Source: Anaerolineae bacterium
GTDB lineage: Bacteria > Chloroflexota > Anaerolineae > B4-G1
NCBI GenBank assembly: GCA_030612585.1
Contig: JAUWNP010000067.1
Coordinates: forward strand, 1 to 20,366
Reading direction: 5' to 3'
DNA: 20,366 nucleotides
Part shown: piece after piece, positions 14,171 through 20,366 of the stretch
Numbering within the stretch: position 1 is the first letter of the stretch
How the letters are laid out: each line of letters starts with the position of its first letter
Position numbers and translations under genes: made by a program
Notes under the pieces: model-generated
Seen by the model: the letters and a program-made list of their open reading frames with translations, nothing else
Databases searched by the model: none
Told to the model about the DNA's origin: nothing

Positions 14171-14264
14171 TCCAGCAGATGACAAATATCACCCGCAAAG
14201 TAGCGCCTTCCTCACTGGCGCAAATCGCGAATTCGTGGCACAATAAACACTTGGAGACCTGGTG

Positions 14265-14337
14265 TTTCCACTCTAGCAAGAACAGTGGTAGAATAGACGC
14301 GCCCAATCGGGCGAACTCTTATCACGATAAAGGAGAG
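14265..14337 (+). promoter_or_regulatory. Predicted PFOR promoter, leader hairpin and ribosome site
   Basis: TTTCCA (14265-14270), 18 bp, and an extended -10 TGG-TAGAAT (14286-14294) form a plausible promoter. The short leader has a CGCCC-AATC-GGGCG hairpin (14300-14313) and a strong ribosome site AGGAGAG (14331-14337) just before the ATG at 14340. A second TGG-CACAAT (14236-14244) could be an alternative weaker -10. Confidence 0.55.
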
Positions 14338-14339
14338 AA

Positions 14340-17300
14340 ATGGCACGGGAAAAAGTTATGATTGACGGTAATACCGCAGCGGCGACCGTCGCGCACGCGC
14401 TCAGCGAGATCGTCGCGATCTATCCCATCACCCCATCCTCATCAATGGGCGAATTGGCCGACGAGCTATCGGCCAAGGGGGAGACCAATATCTGGGGCAC
14501 CGTACCCGACGTGACCGAGATGCAGTCGGAGGCCGGCGCATCGGGCGCGATCCACGGCGCGCTCGCCACCGGGGCGCTGACGACCACGTTCACCGCCTCC
14601 CAGGGGCTTTTGCTGATGCTCCCCAACATGTACAAGATCGCGGGGGAACTGATTCCCACCGTTTTCCACGTATCGGCCCGGTCGGTGGCCGCCCAGGCGC
14701 TTTCCATCTTTGGCGACCACAGCGACGTGATGGCGGCGCGCGGTACCGGTTTTGGCCTGCTGGCTTCCGGCAGCATCCAGGAAGTTATGGACAACGCCCT
14801 GATCATCACCGCCGCCTCGCTGGAAGCGCGGGTGCCCTTTGTACACTTTTTCGAGGGATTCCGCGTCTCGCACGAGATTCAAAAAGTGGAGATGATCACC
14901 AAAGATGATATGCGCGCCGTGATTGAGGATGAATACGTCCTGGCGCATCGCGCGCGGGGCATGAGCCCGGATAACCCCGTCCTGCGCGGCACGTCCCAGA
15001 ACCCCGACGTCTTCTTCGCCGCCCGCGAGACGATCAACAAATACTACCTGGCCACGCCAGATATTGTCCAAAAGTACATGGACAAGTTCGCCCAGGCGGT
15101 TGGCCGCCAGTATCACCTGTTCGACTATTTTGGCGCGCCCGACGCCGAGCGCGTGGTGGTGATGATGGGCTCTGGCGCGGACGCCATGCAAGAGACCATC
15201 GAATACCTGGCGGCGCAGGGGGAAAAAGTCGGCCTGGTCAAGGTGCGCCTCTACCGCCCCTGGTCAAGCCAGCACTTTATCCAGGCGCTGCCGGAGACGG
15301 TCGAGGCCATAGTCGTGCTCGACCGCGCCAAGGAGCCGGGCGCGCAGGGCGATCCGCTCTACCTCGACGTGCGCAACGGTATCGCCGAGGCTATGGCCGA
15401 TGGACTGCTCGAACGCGAGGGCTACCCGCTCATCGTCGGCGGGCGGTATGGTCTCGGTTCCGGCGAGTTCAACGCCGGCATGTGCAAGGCCGTGCTCGAC
15501 AACTTGAAGGCGGAGAAACCCAAGAATCACTTTACCATCGGCATCACCGACGACGTGACGTTCACCAGCCTGGAATACGATCCCTTCTTCTCCGCCGAAC
15601 CGGAAGGCGTGCATCGGGCCATGTTCTGGGGTCTAGGCTCTGACGGCACCGTCGGCGCGAACAAGAACTCGATCAAGATCATTGGCGACGCCACCGACAA
15701 CTATGCCCAGGGCTATTTTGTGTACGACTCAAAGCGAGCCGGCGCGCGCACCATCTCCCACCTGCGCTTTGGCAAGTCCCCCATTCGCAGCACCTATCTG
15801 ATCAACCGGGCCGACTTTGTGGCCTGCCACAACTTTAGTTTTTTGGAGAAATACGACATGCTTGGGCCCATCGAGGAGGGCGGCACCTTCCTGCTCAACA
15901 GCCCCTACGGGGTGGACGAGGTATGGGACCGCCTGCCCCGCGTGGTGCAGGAGCAGATCATTGCCAAGAAACTAGCGTTCTACGTCATTGACGCCTACGA
16001 GACGGCCAAAGAACTGGGGCTGGGCGCGCGCATCAATACGATCATGCAAGCCGCTTTCTTCAATATATCGGGCATCCTGCCGGGAGACGAGGCCGTGGCC
16101 CTGATGAAGAAATTCGCCAAAAAGACCTATGGCAAGCGCGGCGACAAGGTCGTCCAGATGAACTATGACGCCATTGACGCCGGTATCGCTGGCGCTCAAG
16201 AGGTCACGGTGCCGGACAAGGCCACCAGCACCATCGAGATGCCGCCGCCGGTGCCCGTGGACGCCCCCGAGTTCGTGCAAGAGGTGCTGGGTGAAATCAT
16301 CGCCGGTCGCGGCGAGCAGATTCCCGTCTCCAAACTGCCCGCCGACGGCACCTACCCGACGGCCACCACCCAGTACGAAAAGCGCAACATTGCTACCGAG
16401 ATTCCCATCTGGGAGCCGGACGTCTGCATCCAGTGCGCCATGTGCTCGCTGGTCTGCCCGCACGCGGCGATCCGCGCCAAGGTCTACGACCCCCAAGAGT
16501 TAGAGGGCGCGCCGGCGACGTTCAAGTCGGTGGACGCCAAGGGCAGAACTTTCAAGGGAATGAAGTGGACGATTCAGATCGCGCCGGAGGACTGCACCGG
16601 CTGTGGCGCTTGTGTCTATACCTGCCCGGCCCGCAAGAAGGATGAGCAGGGAAACAAGACCGACGTGCGCGCCATCAACATGGCTGACCAGATCCCGTTG
16701 CGCGAGCAGGAGCGCGGGAACTTTAGTTTCTTCCTGGGCCTGCCCGAAACCGATCCGTCGCTCTTCAAGCGGAACACGATCAAGGGCAGCCAGCTCATCC
16801 GCCCGCTGCTCGAGTTCTCGGGCGCGTGCGCGGGCTGCGGCGAGACGCCTTACGCCAAACTGATGACGCAGCTCTTCGGTGACCGGGCCATCATCGCCAA
16901 CGCCACAGGTTGCTCATCCATCTGGGGCGGCAACCTGCCCACCACACCATACTGCCAGCGCGCCGATGGTCGCGGGCCGACCTGGAACAACTCGCTGTTC
17001 GAGGACGCGGCGGAATTGGGGATGGGCATGCGGCTCACGGCGGACAAGATGACCGTGTACGCCCACGAGCTGCTCGCCAAGCTCTACGAGTGCGACTGCG
17101 AACACTGCCAAAAGAACCACGCCCTCTTTGACGACATCAAGAAGGCCGACCAGTCCACGCAAGAGGGAATCGAGTTGCAGCGCGGGCGCGTGGCCGCGCT
17201 CAAGGATGTCCTGGCAGCGTGCGGTGGCCACGAGCAGTTGCTCTCCGTGGCCGATTATCTGGTCAAGAAATCGGTGTGGGTCTTTGGCGGCGACGGCTGG

Positions 17301-17912
17301 GCTTATGACATTGGCTACGGCGGCCTGGATCACGTGATGGCCTCTGGCCGGAACGTCAACATCCTGGTGATGGATACAGAGGTCTATTCCAACACCGGCG
17401 GCCAAATGTCCAAGGCGACGCCGCTGGGCGCGGTAGCAAAGTTCGCCGCGGCCGGCAAGCCGGTCGGTAAGAAGGACCTGGGGATGATGATGATGACCTA
17501 CGGCACGGTCTATGTCGCGCGAATCGCGATGGGGGCGAATCCCACCCAGACGGTGCGGGCCTTTATCGAGGCCGAGTCCTACGATGGCCCTTCGATCATT
17601 ATCGCCAACGCGCATTGCATCATGCACGGCATCAACATGACCGAGGGTATGCGCTATCAAAAGATGGCGGTCGAATCTGGCGCGTGGCCGCTGTTCCGCT
17701 ACGACCCGCGCCGCAAGGCCGAGGGCAGGAACCCGCTGATCCTCGACTCTAAAGAGCCGACCATTTCGCTGGAAGAGTACATGTATTCCGAGAACCGCTT
17801 CCAGATGCTCAGAAAGTCGAACCCGGAGCGGGCGGCGATGCTGCTCCAGGCGGCCAAGAGGGACGTGGCCGACCGGTTCAAGATGTACCAGCAGTGGGCA
17901 GAGATGGATTAG
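14340..17912 (+). CDS. nifJ: Pyruvate:ferredoxin (flavodoxin) oxidoreductase, single-chain
   Basis: The 1190-residue enzyme oxidatively decarboxylates pyruvate to acetyl-CoA and CO2, reducing ferredoxin or flavodoxin. Domains occur in the usual order. The N-terminal pyrimidine-type domain has IYPITPSS and TFTASQGLLLM, and the middle CoA and gamma-type domains have SFLEKYDMLGPIEEGG. A two-cluster ferredoxin domain has C696, C699, C702, C706 (CIQCAMCSLVCP) and C752, C755, C758, C762 (CTGCGACVYTCP). The C-terminal thiamine-diphosphate domain has GGDGWAYDIGYGGLDHV with SNTGGQ. The third 4Fe-4S cluster is served by C830, C833, C858 and C1093, matching the C812/C815/C840/C1071 pattern of the Desulfovibrio enzyme. 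Length and motifs are complete and the ATG has a strong AGGAGAG site. It marks anaerobic or facultative carbon metabolism. The gene ends at a 15-bp inverted repeat and is followed by pspC. Confidence 0.97.
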   Translation: MAREKVMIDGNTAAATVAHALSEIVAIYPITPSSSMGELADELSAKGETNIWGTVPDVTEMQSEAGASGAIHGALATGALTTTFTASQGLLLMLPNMYKIAGELIPTVFHVSARSVAAQALSIFGDHSDVMAARGTGFGLLASGSIQEVMDNALIITAASLEARVPFVHFFEGFRVSHEIQKVEMITKDDMRAVIEDEYVLAHRARGMSPDNPVLRGTSQNPDVFFAARETINKYYLATPDIVQKYMDKFAQAVGRQYHLFDYFGAPDAERVVVMMGSGADAMQETIEYLAAQGEKVGLVKVRLYRPWSSQHFIQALPETVEAIVVLDRAKEPGAQGDPLYLDVRNGIAEAMADGLLEREGYPLIVGGRYGLGSGEFNAGMCKAVLDNLKAEKPKNHFTIGITDDVTFTSLEYDPFFSAEPEGVHRAMFWGLGSDGTVGANKNSIKIIGDATDNYAQGYFVYDSKRAGARTISHLRFGKSPIRSTYLINRADFVACHNFSFLEKYDMLGPIEEGGTFLLNSPYGVDEVWDRLPRVVQEQIIAKKLAFYVIDAYETAKELGLGARINTIMQAAFFNISGILPGDEAVALMKKFAKKTYGKRGDKVVQMNYDAIDAGIAGAQEVTVPDKATSTIEMPPPVPVDAPEFVQEVLGEIIAGRGEQIPVSKLPADGTYPTATTQYEKRNIATEIPIWEPDVCIQCAMCSLVCPHAAIRAKVYDPQELEGAPATFKSVDAKGRTFKGMKWTIQIAPEDCTGCGACVYTCPARKKDEQGNKTDVRAINMADQIPLREQERGNFSFFLGLPETDPSLFKRNTIKGSQLIRPLLEFSGACAGCGETPYAKLMTQLFGDRAIIANATGCSSIWGGNLPTTPYCQRADGRGPTWNNSLFEDAAELGMGMRLTADKMTVYAHELLAKLYECDCEHCQKNHALFDDIKKADQSTQEGIELQRGRVAALKDVLAACGGHEQLLSVADYLVKKSVWVFGGDGWAYDIGYGGLDHVMASGRNVNILVMDTEVYSNTGGQMSKATPLGAVAKFAAAGKPVGKKDLGMMMMTYGTVYVARIAMGANPTQTVRAFIEAESYDGPSIIIANAHCIMHGINMTEGMRYQKMAVESGAWPLFRYDPRRKAEGRNPLILDSKEPTISLEEYMYSENRFQMLRKSNPERAAMLLQAAKRDVADRFKMYQQWAEMD

Positions 17913-17924
17913 GCTTTGGAACGG

Positions 17925-17959
17925 AACCTTGCGAAGGTTCAGGTAACCTTCGCAAGGTT
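17925..17959. terminator. 15-bp perfect inverted repeat after PFOR (terminator-like or palindromic repeat)
   Basis: AACCTTGCGAAGGTT (17925-17939) and its exact reverse complement (17945-17959) are separated by CAGGT. Each arm is also a small hairpin of its own (AACCTT-3 nt-AAGGTT). It starts 12 bp after the PFOR stop but has no T-run beyond TTTA, so either a weak terminator, an mRNA 3'-end stabiliser or a dispersed palindrome is possible. Confidence 0.75.
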
Positions 17960-17983
17960 TACGTGGATCAAGGATAGAGAAAG

Positions 17984-18202
17984 ATGACCAACGAAAAGAG
18001 GCTGTACCGTTCGGTAACGGACTGTCAGATAGCCGGGGTTTGCGGTGGGTTGGCAGAGTACTTCAACCTGGACCCGCTTCTGGTGCGCATATTGATGGTT
18101 GTCTTTGCCCTGGGAACTGGAGCGGGGTTCCTGTTCTACATTCTAGCCTGGCTTTTCATTCCCGAAGCGCCCGCCGCGGAAGAAAGCGCAGAAGCCACAT
18201 AG
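17984..18202 (+). CDS. Small PspC-domain membrane protein
   Basis: The 72-residue protein is one PspC domain: KRLYRSVTDCQIAGVCGGLAEYFNLDPLLVRILMVV, followed by a single membrane helix (about FALGTGAGFLFYILAWLFIP, 42-61) and a short acidic tail. PspC-type proteins sit in the cytoplasmic membrane and in some bacteria help sense envelope stress. Stand-alone copies like this are common and of unknown role. The ATG follows AAGGATAGAG, a moderate ribosome site. It lies 71 bp after PFOR across the inverted repeat and directly before a strong terminator. No PspA or other phage-shock gene is present. Confidence 0.92.
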   Translation: MTNEKRLYRSVTDCQIAGVCGGLAEYFNLDPLLVRILMVVFALGTGAGFLFYILAWLFIPEAPAAEESAEAT

Positions 18203-18223
18203 TGGCTCTCGCCGAAGGGAGGG

Positions 18224-18268
18224 CGGACCGCCCCGGACCCACGAGGGTCGCGGGGCGGTCCGTTTTTT
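18224..18268 (+). terminator. Strong intrinsic terminator after pspC
   Basis: A 12-bp stem, CGGACCGCCCCG (18224-18235) with CGGGGCGGTCCG (18251-18262), continues inward as GACCC-ACGA-GGGTC with one bulged G (18250). It is followed at once by six T residues (18263-18268). It ends plus-strand transcription ahead of the convergent deformylase gene. Confidence 0.95.
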
Positions 18269-18297
18269 GTAGGTGTTCAGTCATCCCCTCGCCAGGG

Positions 18298-18870
18298 TCA
18301 CACCAGCAGCCCGGACGCTGCTACTCCGCCGGGCACCTTCTGGCCTGCCTCCGCTGCTTCCTCCTCCCCCTCGGGCACAGGCCAGATTTTCTCCGGGTCT
18401 TTGATGTGGTCAATGAAGAGAACGCCATCGCAGTGGTCAATCTCGTGCTGGAAGACGCGGGCCAGCAGCCCTTCTGTCTTGATGCGTATAGCCCGCCCCC
18501 GGGGGGCCAGCCCCTTGCCGGTGACGGCGCGACGGCGCGGAACTTCCCCGAGCCAACCGGGGACGGAGAGGCACCCTTCGATGCCGTCCTCTATCTCACG
18601 GGACTTGCGCGCCAGTTCGGGATTGACAACGACGTAGAGTTTACCGCCCTCAGGATTTTCCTCGTCATCTTCATCTTCGGGCAACTGCACCACAATGACA
18701 CGCTCGGGCACGCCGATCTGAATGGCAGCCAGGCCGATGCCGTCGCCTGCGTGCATCGTTTCGACCATGTCGTCAACGAGTTCTTGCAGAGCCGGGGTGA
18801 CGCCCCGCACGCGACGTGATTTCCTGCGCAGTAGTGGATCATCGGATAGCACGATCGGACGCACGGTCAT
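18298..18870 (-). CDS. def: Peptide deformylase
   Basis: The enzyme removes the formyl group from the initiator Met of new proteins. All three family motifs are present (numbered with two extra residues if read from the TTG at 18876): GIGLAAIQIG (46-55), EGCLSVPG with metal-ligand C102, and HEIDHCDG with ligands H144, H148 and catalytic E145. ATG at 18870 is chosen because AGGAG lies eight bases upstream, while a TTG at 18876 would be only two bases from it; this gives 190 residues. An acidic insertion (PEDEDDEENPEGG, about 66-78) and an Ala/Gly/Glu-rich tail of about 30 residues are additions to the core. The upstream PH-domain gene ends 2 nt before the start and contains the ribosome site, so the two genes are probably co-transcribed. 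Confidence 0.96.
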   Translation of the reverse strand: MTVRPIVLSDDPLLRRKSRRVRGVTPALQELVDDMVETMHAGDGIGLAAIQIGVPERVIVVQLPEDEDDEENPEGGKLYVVVNPELARKSREIEDGIEGCLSVPGWLGEVPRRRAVTGKGLAPRGRAIRIKTEGLLARVFQHEIDHCDGVLFIDHIKDPEKIWPVPEGEEEAAEAGQKVPGGVAASGLLV

Positions 18871-18872
18871 GG

Positions 18873-20366
18873 TCAAGTCTCCTGTTGATGCGAGGATGGT
18901 GGTGGATTCGCAGATGGTGCCGAGCGTTGCATCTGGTCATAGACAGTGAACCAGTCAAGTAACTCGGCCCGATGGCGTTCGGCCTCCTGCTGACGTTGGC
19001 TTTGCTGAAACGCCTCCACGCGGCGGAATATCTCGGCCTGTACCCCACGAGGGTCCTTGACGTAGTCAAAGGTGAAGGCACCAGCCCCGGCTGTTTCGAT
19101 GGTCACTGACCCATAGTTCAACAACTTGCCCAGAAGGCCGGGGATTTCCAGGCTGATGTTCTGGATCACGCCCAGGCTGGCCTCGCGACGTTCCTCCCGC
19201 ATATAGAACGGCAGCCGCTCGATGTCAATGATGCGCGTGGCTGTCACCTGATAAACTTCGTTCTGCCAATCGGCGAACTTCCAGAGCCACCAGGGGAACA
19301 GGAAAATCATCAATGTACCATAGCCGATCAGGATTGAAGGCAGGTTGGGAGAGTTGCTGGCCATGTAGATGGCGCCGAGTGTCACACCCACGATGAGCGC
19401 CGTGGGAAGCGCAATGGGGCGAATCAGAGCGATCCAGTGTTTGCGCCAAGTGATGGTGTCCCCCTGTTCGAGGCGCAGGGGGGGTAGAACAGCGTGCAAA
19501 GGTACAAGGAGCCACGCAGGTATGGCTAATTTGAAGCGCCGCTTTGTAGGAACCGTTTCGGGCGCGGCGGCCTGCTCCCCAGGGGCCTGAATGCCAAATT
19601 GACGGCGTAGAGCGTCGCGAATGGCGGCCCGCTCCTCAACCCGAGCCCCAGCCAGAACGCGTCGAATCTGCTCAAAGATACCATCTTGCACCTCAGTCGG
19701 ATTCGGAATCTGGCGAAAGACCACGTGCCCCCGTTCCCCGGCCGTCTCAATGATCAGGTCACCGAATTTGAACAACTGGGCTAATAATCCCTCCTGCAAC
19801 TGCTGGATATCCTGTATGGTGCGCAAGGGGGCCTCGGCGCGTGATTCGTGAATGAGGGGCACCCGTTCCTCGTGCACGACGCGCTTGTTCGTCACGACGT
19901 AGTTGTCGTTGTAGTGGTTCACGAAGATATACAAGGCAAACAGCAATGGAAGCAATGCCAGGAGCACGGCTGCCACCCAGGCCCAGGAGGGGGCGGATCC
20001 CGTCAGGTACCAGTAGCCAAAGCCGCCCAGTTCCACCAGGAGTATGAAGGAGGGAACAACGAGCCTACGGATCAGTATCACCCCGTGCTTGTGCAGGGAG
20101 GAAATGACGACTTCGTCCGGGTCCTGCCACTTGAAGCGTTTGGCGCGGCGCTTTTCGGCGACGTCGGGCCGCATCTGCAACGCCTTGAGCATCGAGGGGC
20201 GCTCGTGTAGCAACTGATCGAACTCACCCTTGTTGAAGTAGAGCAGGACGGCGTCCTGGACAACTTCGACAGTGGCGTCACGCGGCTCGCCCAGCAGGAG
20301 TGAGGTCTCGCCGAAATAGGTGCCGGGCCCCAGACGGGCGACCTCCTGCTCGATCCCCTGCGGATC
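18873..20366 (-). CDS. Membrane protein with cyclic-nucleotide-binding domain and two bacterial PH (bPH2) domains, 5' end missing
   Basis: The frame is open to the right edge, so the TTG at 20213 is not the start; about 497 residues are visible. The first 60 or so form the end of a cyclic-nucleotide-binding domain, with a phosphate-binding cassette reading GTYFGETSLLLGEPRDATV, including the Glu and Arg that bind cyclic nucleotides in the family. Two membrane helices follow (near LVVPSFILLVELGGFGYWYL and WVAAVLLALLPLLFALYIFV). Then comes a first bPH2-type domain (NYVVTNKRVVHEERVPL through GDLIIETAG), a linker, two more helices (near IALPTALIVGVTLGAIYMA and ILIGYGTLMIFLFPWW) and a second bPH2 domain (VYQVTATRIIDIERLPF through GSVTIETAG). 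The last part is Gln/Arg- and Pro/Ser-rich. bPH2 proteins are membrane-associated with poorly known roles. The gene overlaps the deformylase ribosome site. Confidence 0.85.
   Translation of the reverse strand, partial: DPQGIEQEVARLGPGTYFGETSLLLGEPRDATVEVVQDAVLLYFNKGEFDQLLHERPSMLKALQMRPDVAEKRRAKRFKWQDPDEVVISSLHKHGVILIRRLVVPSFILLVELGGFGYWYLTGSAPSWAWVAAVLLALLPLLFALYIFVNHYNDNYVVTNKRVVHEERVPLIHESRAEAPLRTIQDIQQLQEGLLAQLFKFGDLIIETAGERGHVVFRQIPNPTEVQDGIFEQIRRVLAGARVEERAAIRDALRRQFGIQAPGEQAAAPETVPTKRRFKLAIPAWLLVPLHAVLPPLRLEQGDTITWRKHWIALIRPIALPTALIVGVTLGAIYMASNSPNLPSILIGYGTLMIFLFPWWLWKFADWQNEVYQVTATRIIDIERLPFYMREERREASLGVIQNISLEIPGLLGKLLNYGSVTIETAGAGAFTFDYVKDPRGVQAEIFRRVEAFQQSQRQQEAERHRAELLDWFTVYDQMQRSAPSANPPPSSHQQET

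Noticed and set aside
14466..15191. Large minus-strand open frames inside PFOR (also 16914-17660)
   Set aside because: They are antisense shadows rich in His/Arg/Gly/Val, with no start signal or recognisable domain, while PFOR is complete on the other strand.
18040..18819. A 259-codon plus-strand frame covering pspC, the terminator and the deformylase gene
   Set aside because: It runs through a strong terminator and is antisense to a deformylase with all three motifs intact.

Overview
The window is a GC-rich bacterial chromosome segment of about 20 kb with no tRNA, rRNA, CRISPR array, transposase or phage gene that I could find. The content suggests a Chloroflexota bacterium, perhaps Anaerolineae-like. 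The grounds are two lipoproteins with long Thr/Pro stalks, GAF and receiver-rich signalling proteins, a membrane pyrophosphatase, a stand-alone methylmalonyl-CoA mutase large subunit, and spacers and even coding regions that carry short hairpin or tandem repeats. This is inference from gene style, not a phylogenetic test. No gap between genes exceeds about 230 bp.

Layout, left to right. (1) 1-1532 (+): the 3' part of a methylmalonyl-CoA mutase large subunit, running off the left edge. (2) 1537-3987 (+): a strong promoter with a 19-bp palindromic operator, then a winged-helix/nucleotidyltransferase-fold regulator, an overlapping HEPN-like gene, and a Thr/Pro-stalk lipoprotein with a beta-propeller-like domain. 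(3) 3989-4098: a nested, cloverleaf-like inverted-repeat element between convergent genes. (4) 4109-4987 (-): a second Thr/Pro-stalk lipoprotein with a NAGPA/DUF2233 phosphodiester-glycosidase-type domain. (5) 5123-10894 (-): a tight run of hppA (K+-independent H+-pyrophosphatase), a double-GAF protein with a kinase-like but degenerate ATPase domain, a receiver-histidine kinase hybrid, and a receiver protein with a helical tail. (6) 11097-12230 (+): a divergent receiver/CpaE-type ATPase. (7) 12313-14108 (+): a nitrilase-superfamily amidase, then an inositol-monophosphatase-family gene interrupted by an in-frame TAG. (8) 14340-18202 (+): a full-length pyruvate:ferredoxin oxidoreductase and a small PspC protein, ending at a strong intrinsic terminator. 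(9) 18298-20366 (-): peptide deformylase downstream of a membrane protein with two bacterial PH domains. The reading frame of that membrane protein continues to the right edge and carries the end of a cyclic-nucleotide-binding domain.

How parts may work together. The PFOR (pyruvate/acetyl-CoA and reduced ferredoxin), the methylmalonyl-CoA mutase and the proton-pumping pyrophosphatase fit an energy-limited, anaerobic or facultative metabolism. The pyrophosphatase shares strand and close spacing with three signalling genes, one of which has kept its phospho-acceptor histidine but lost the ATP-binding boxes. I infer a multi-protein phosphorelay, with the short receiver protein acting by protein contact because it has no recognisable DNA-binding domain.

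The most notable observations are the regulator's promoter/operator architecture, the cloverleaf element with mutually complementary loops, the pseudokinase phosphorelay behind hppA, the IMPase gene with a stop codon and two intragenic repeats, the cyclic-nucleotide-binding/PH-domain fusion, and a recurring style of 7-8 bp tandem spacer repeats of unrelated sequence.
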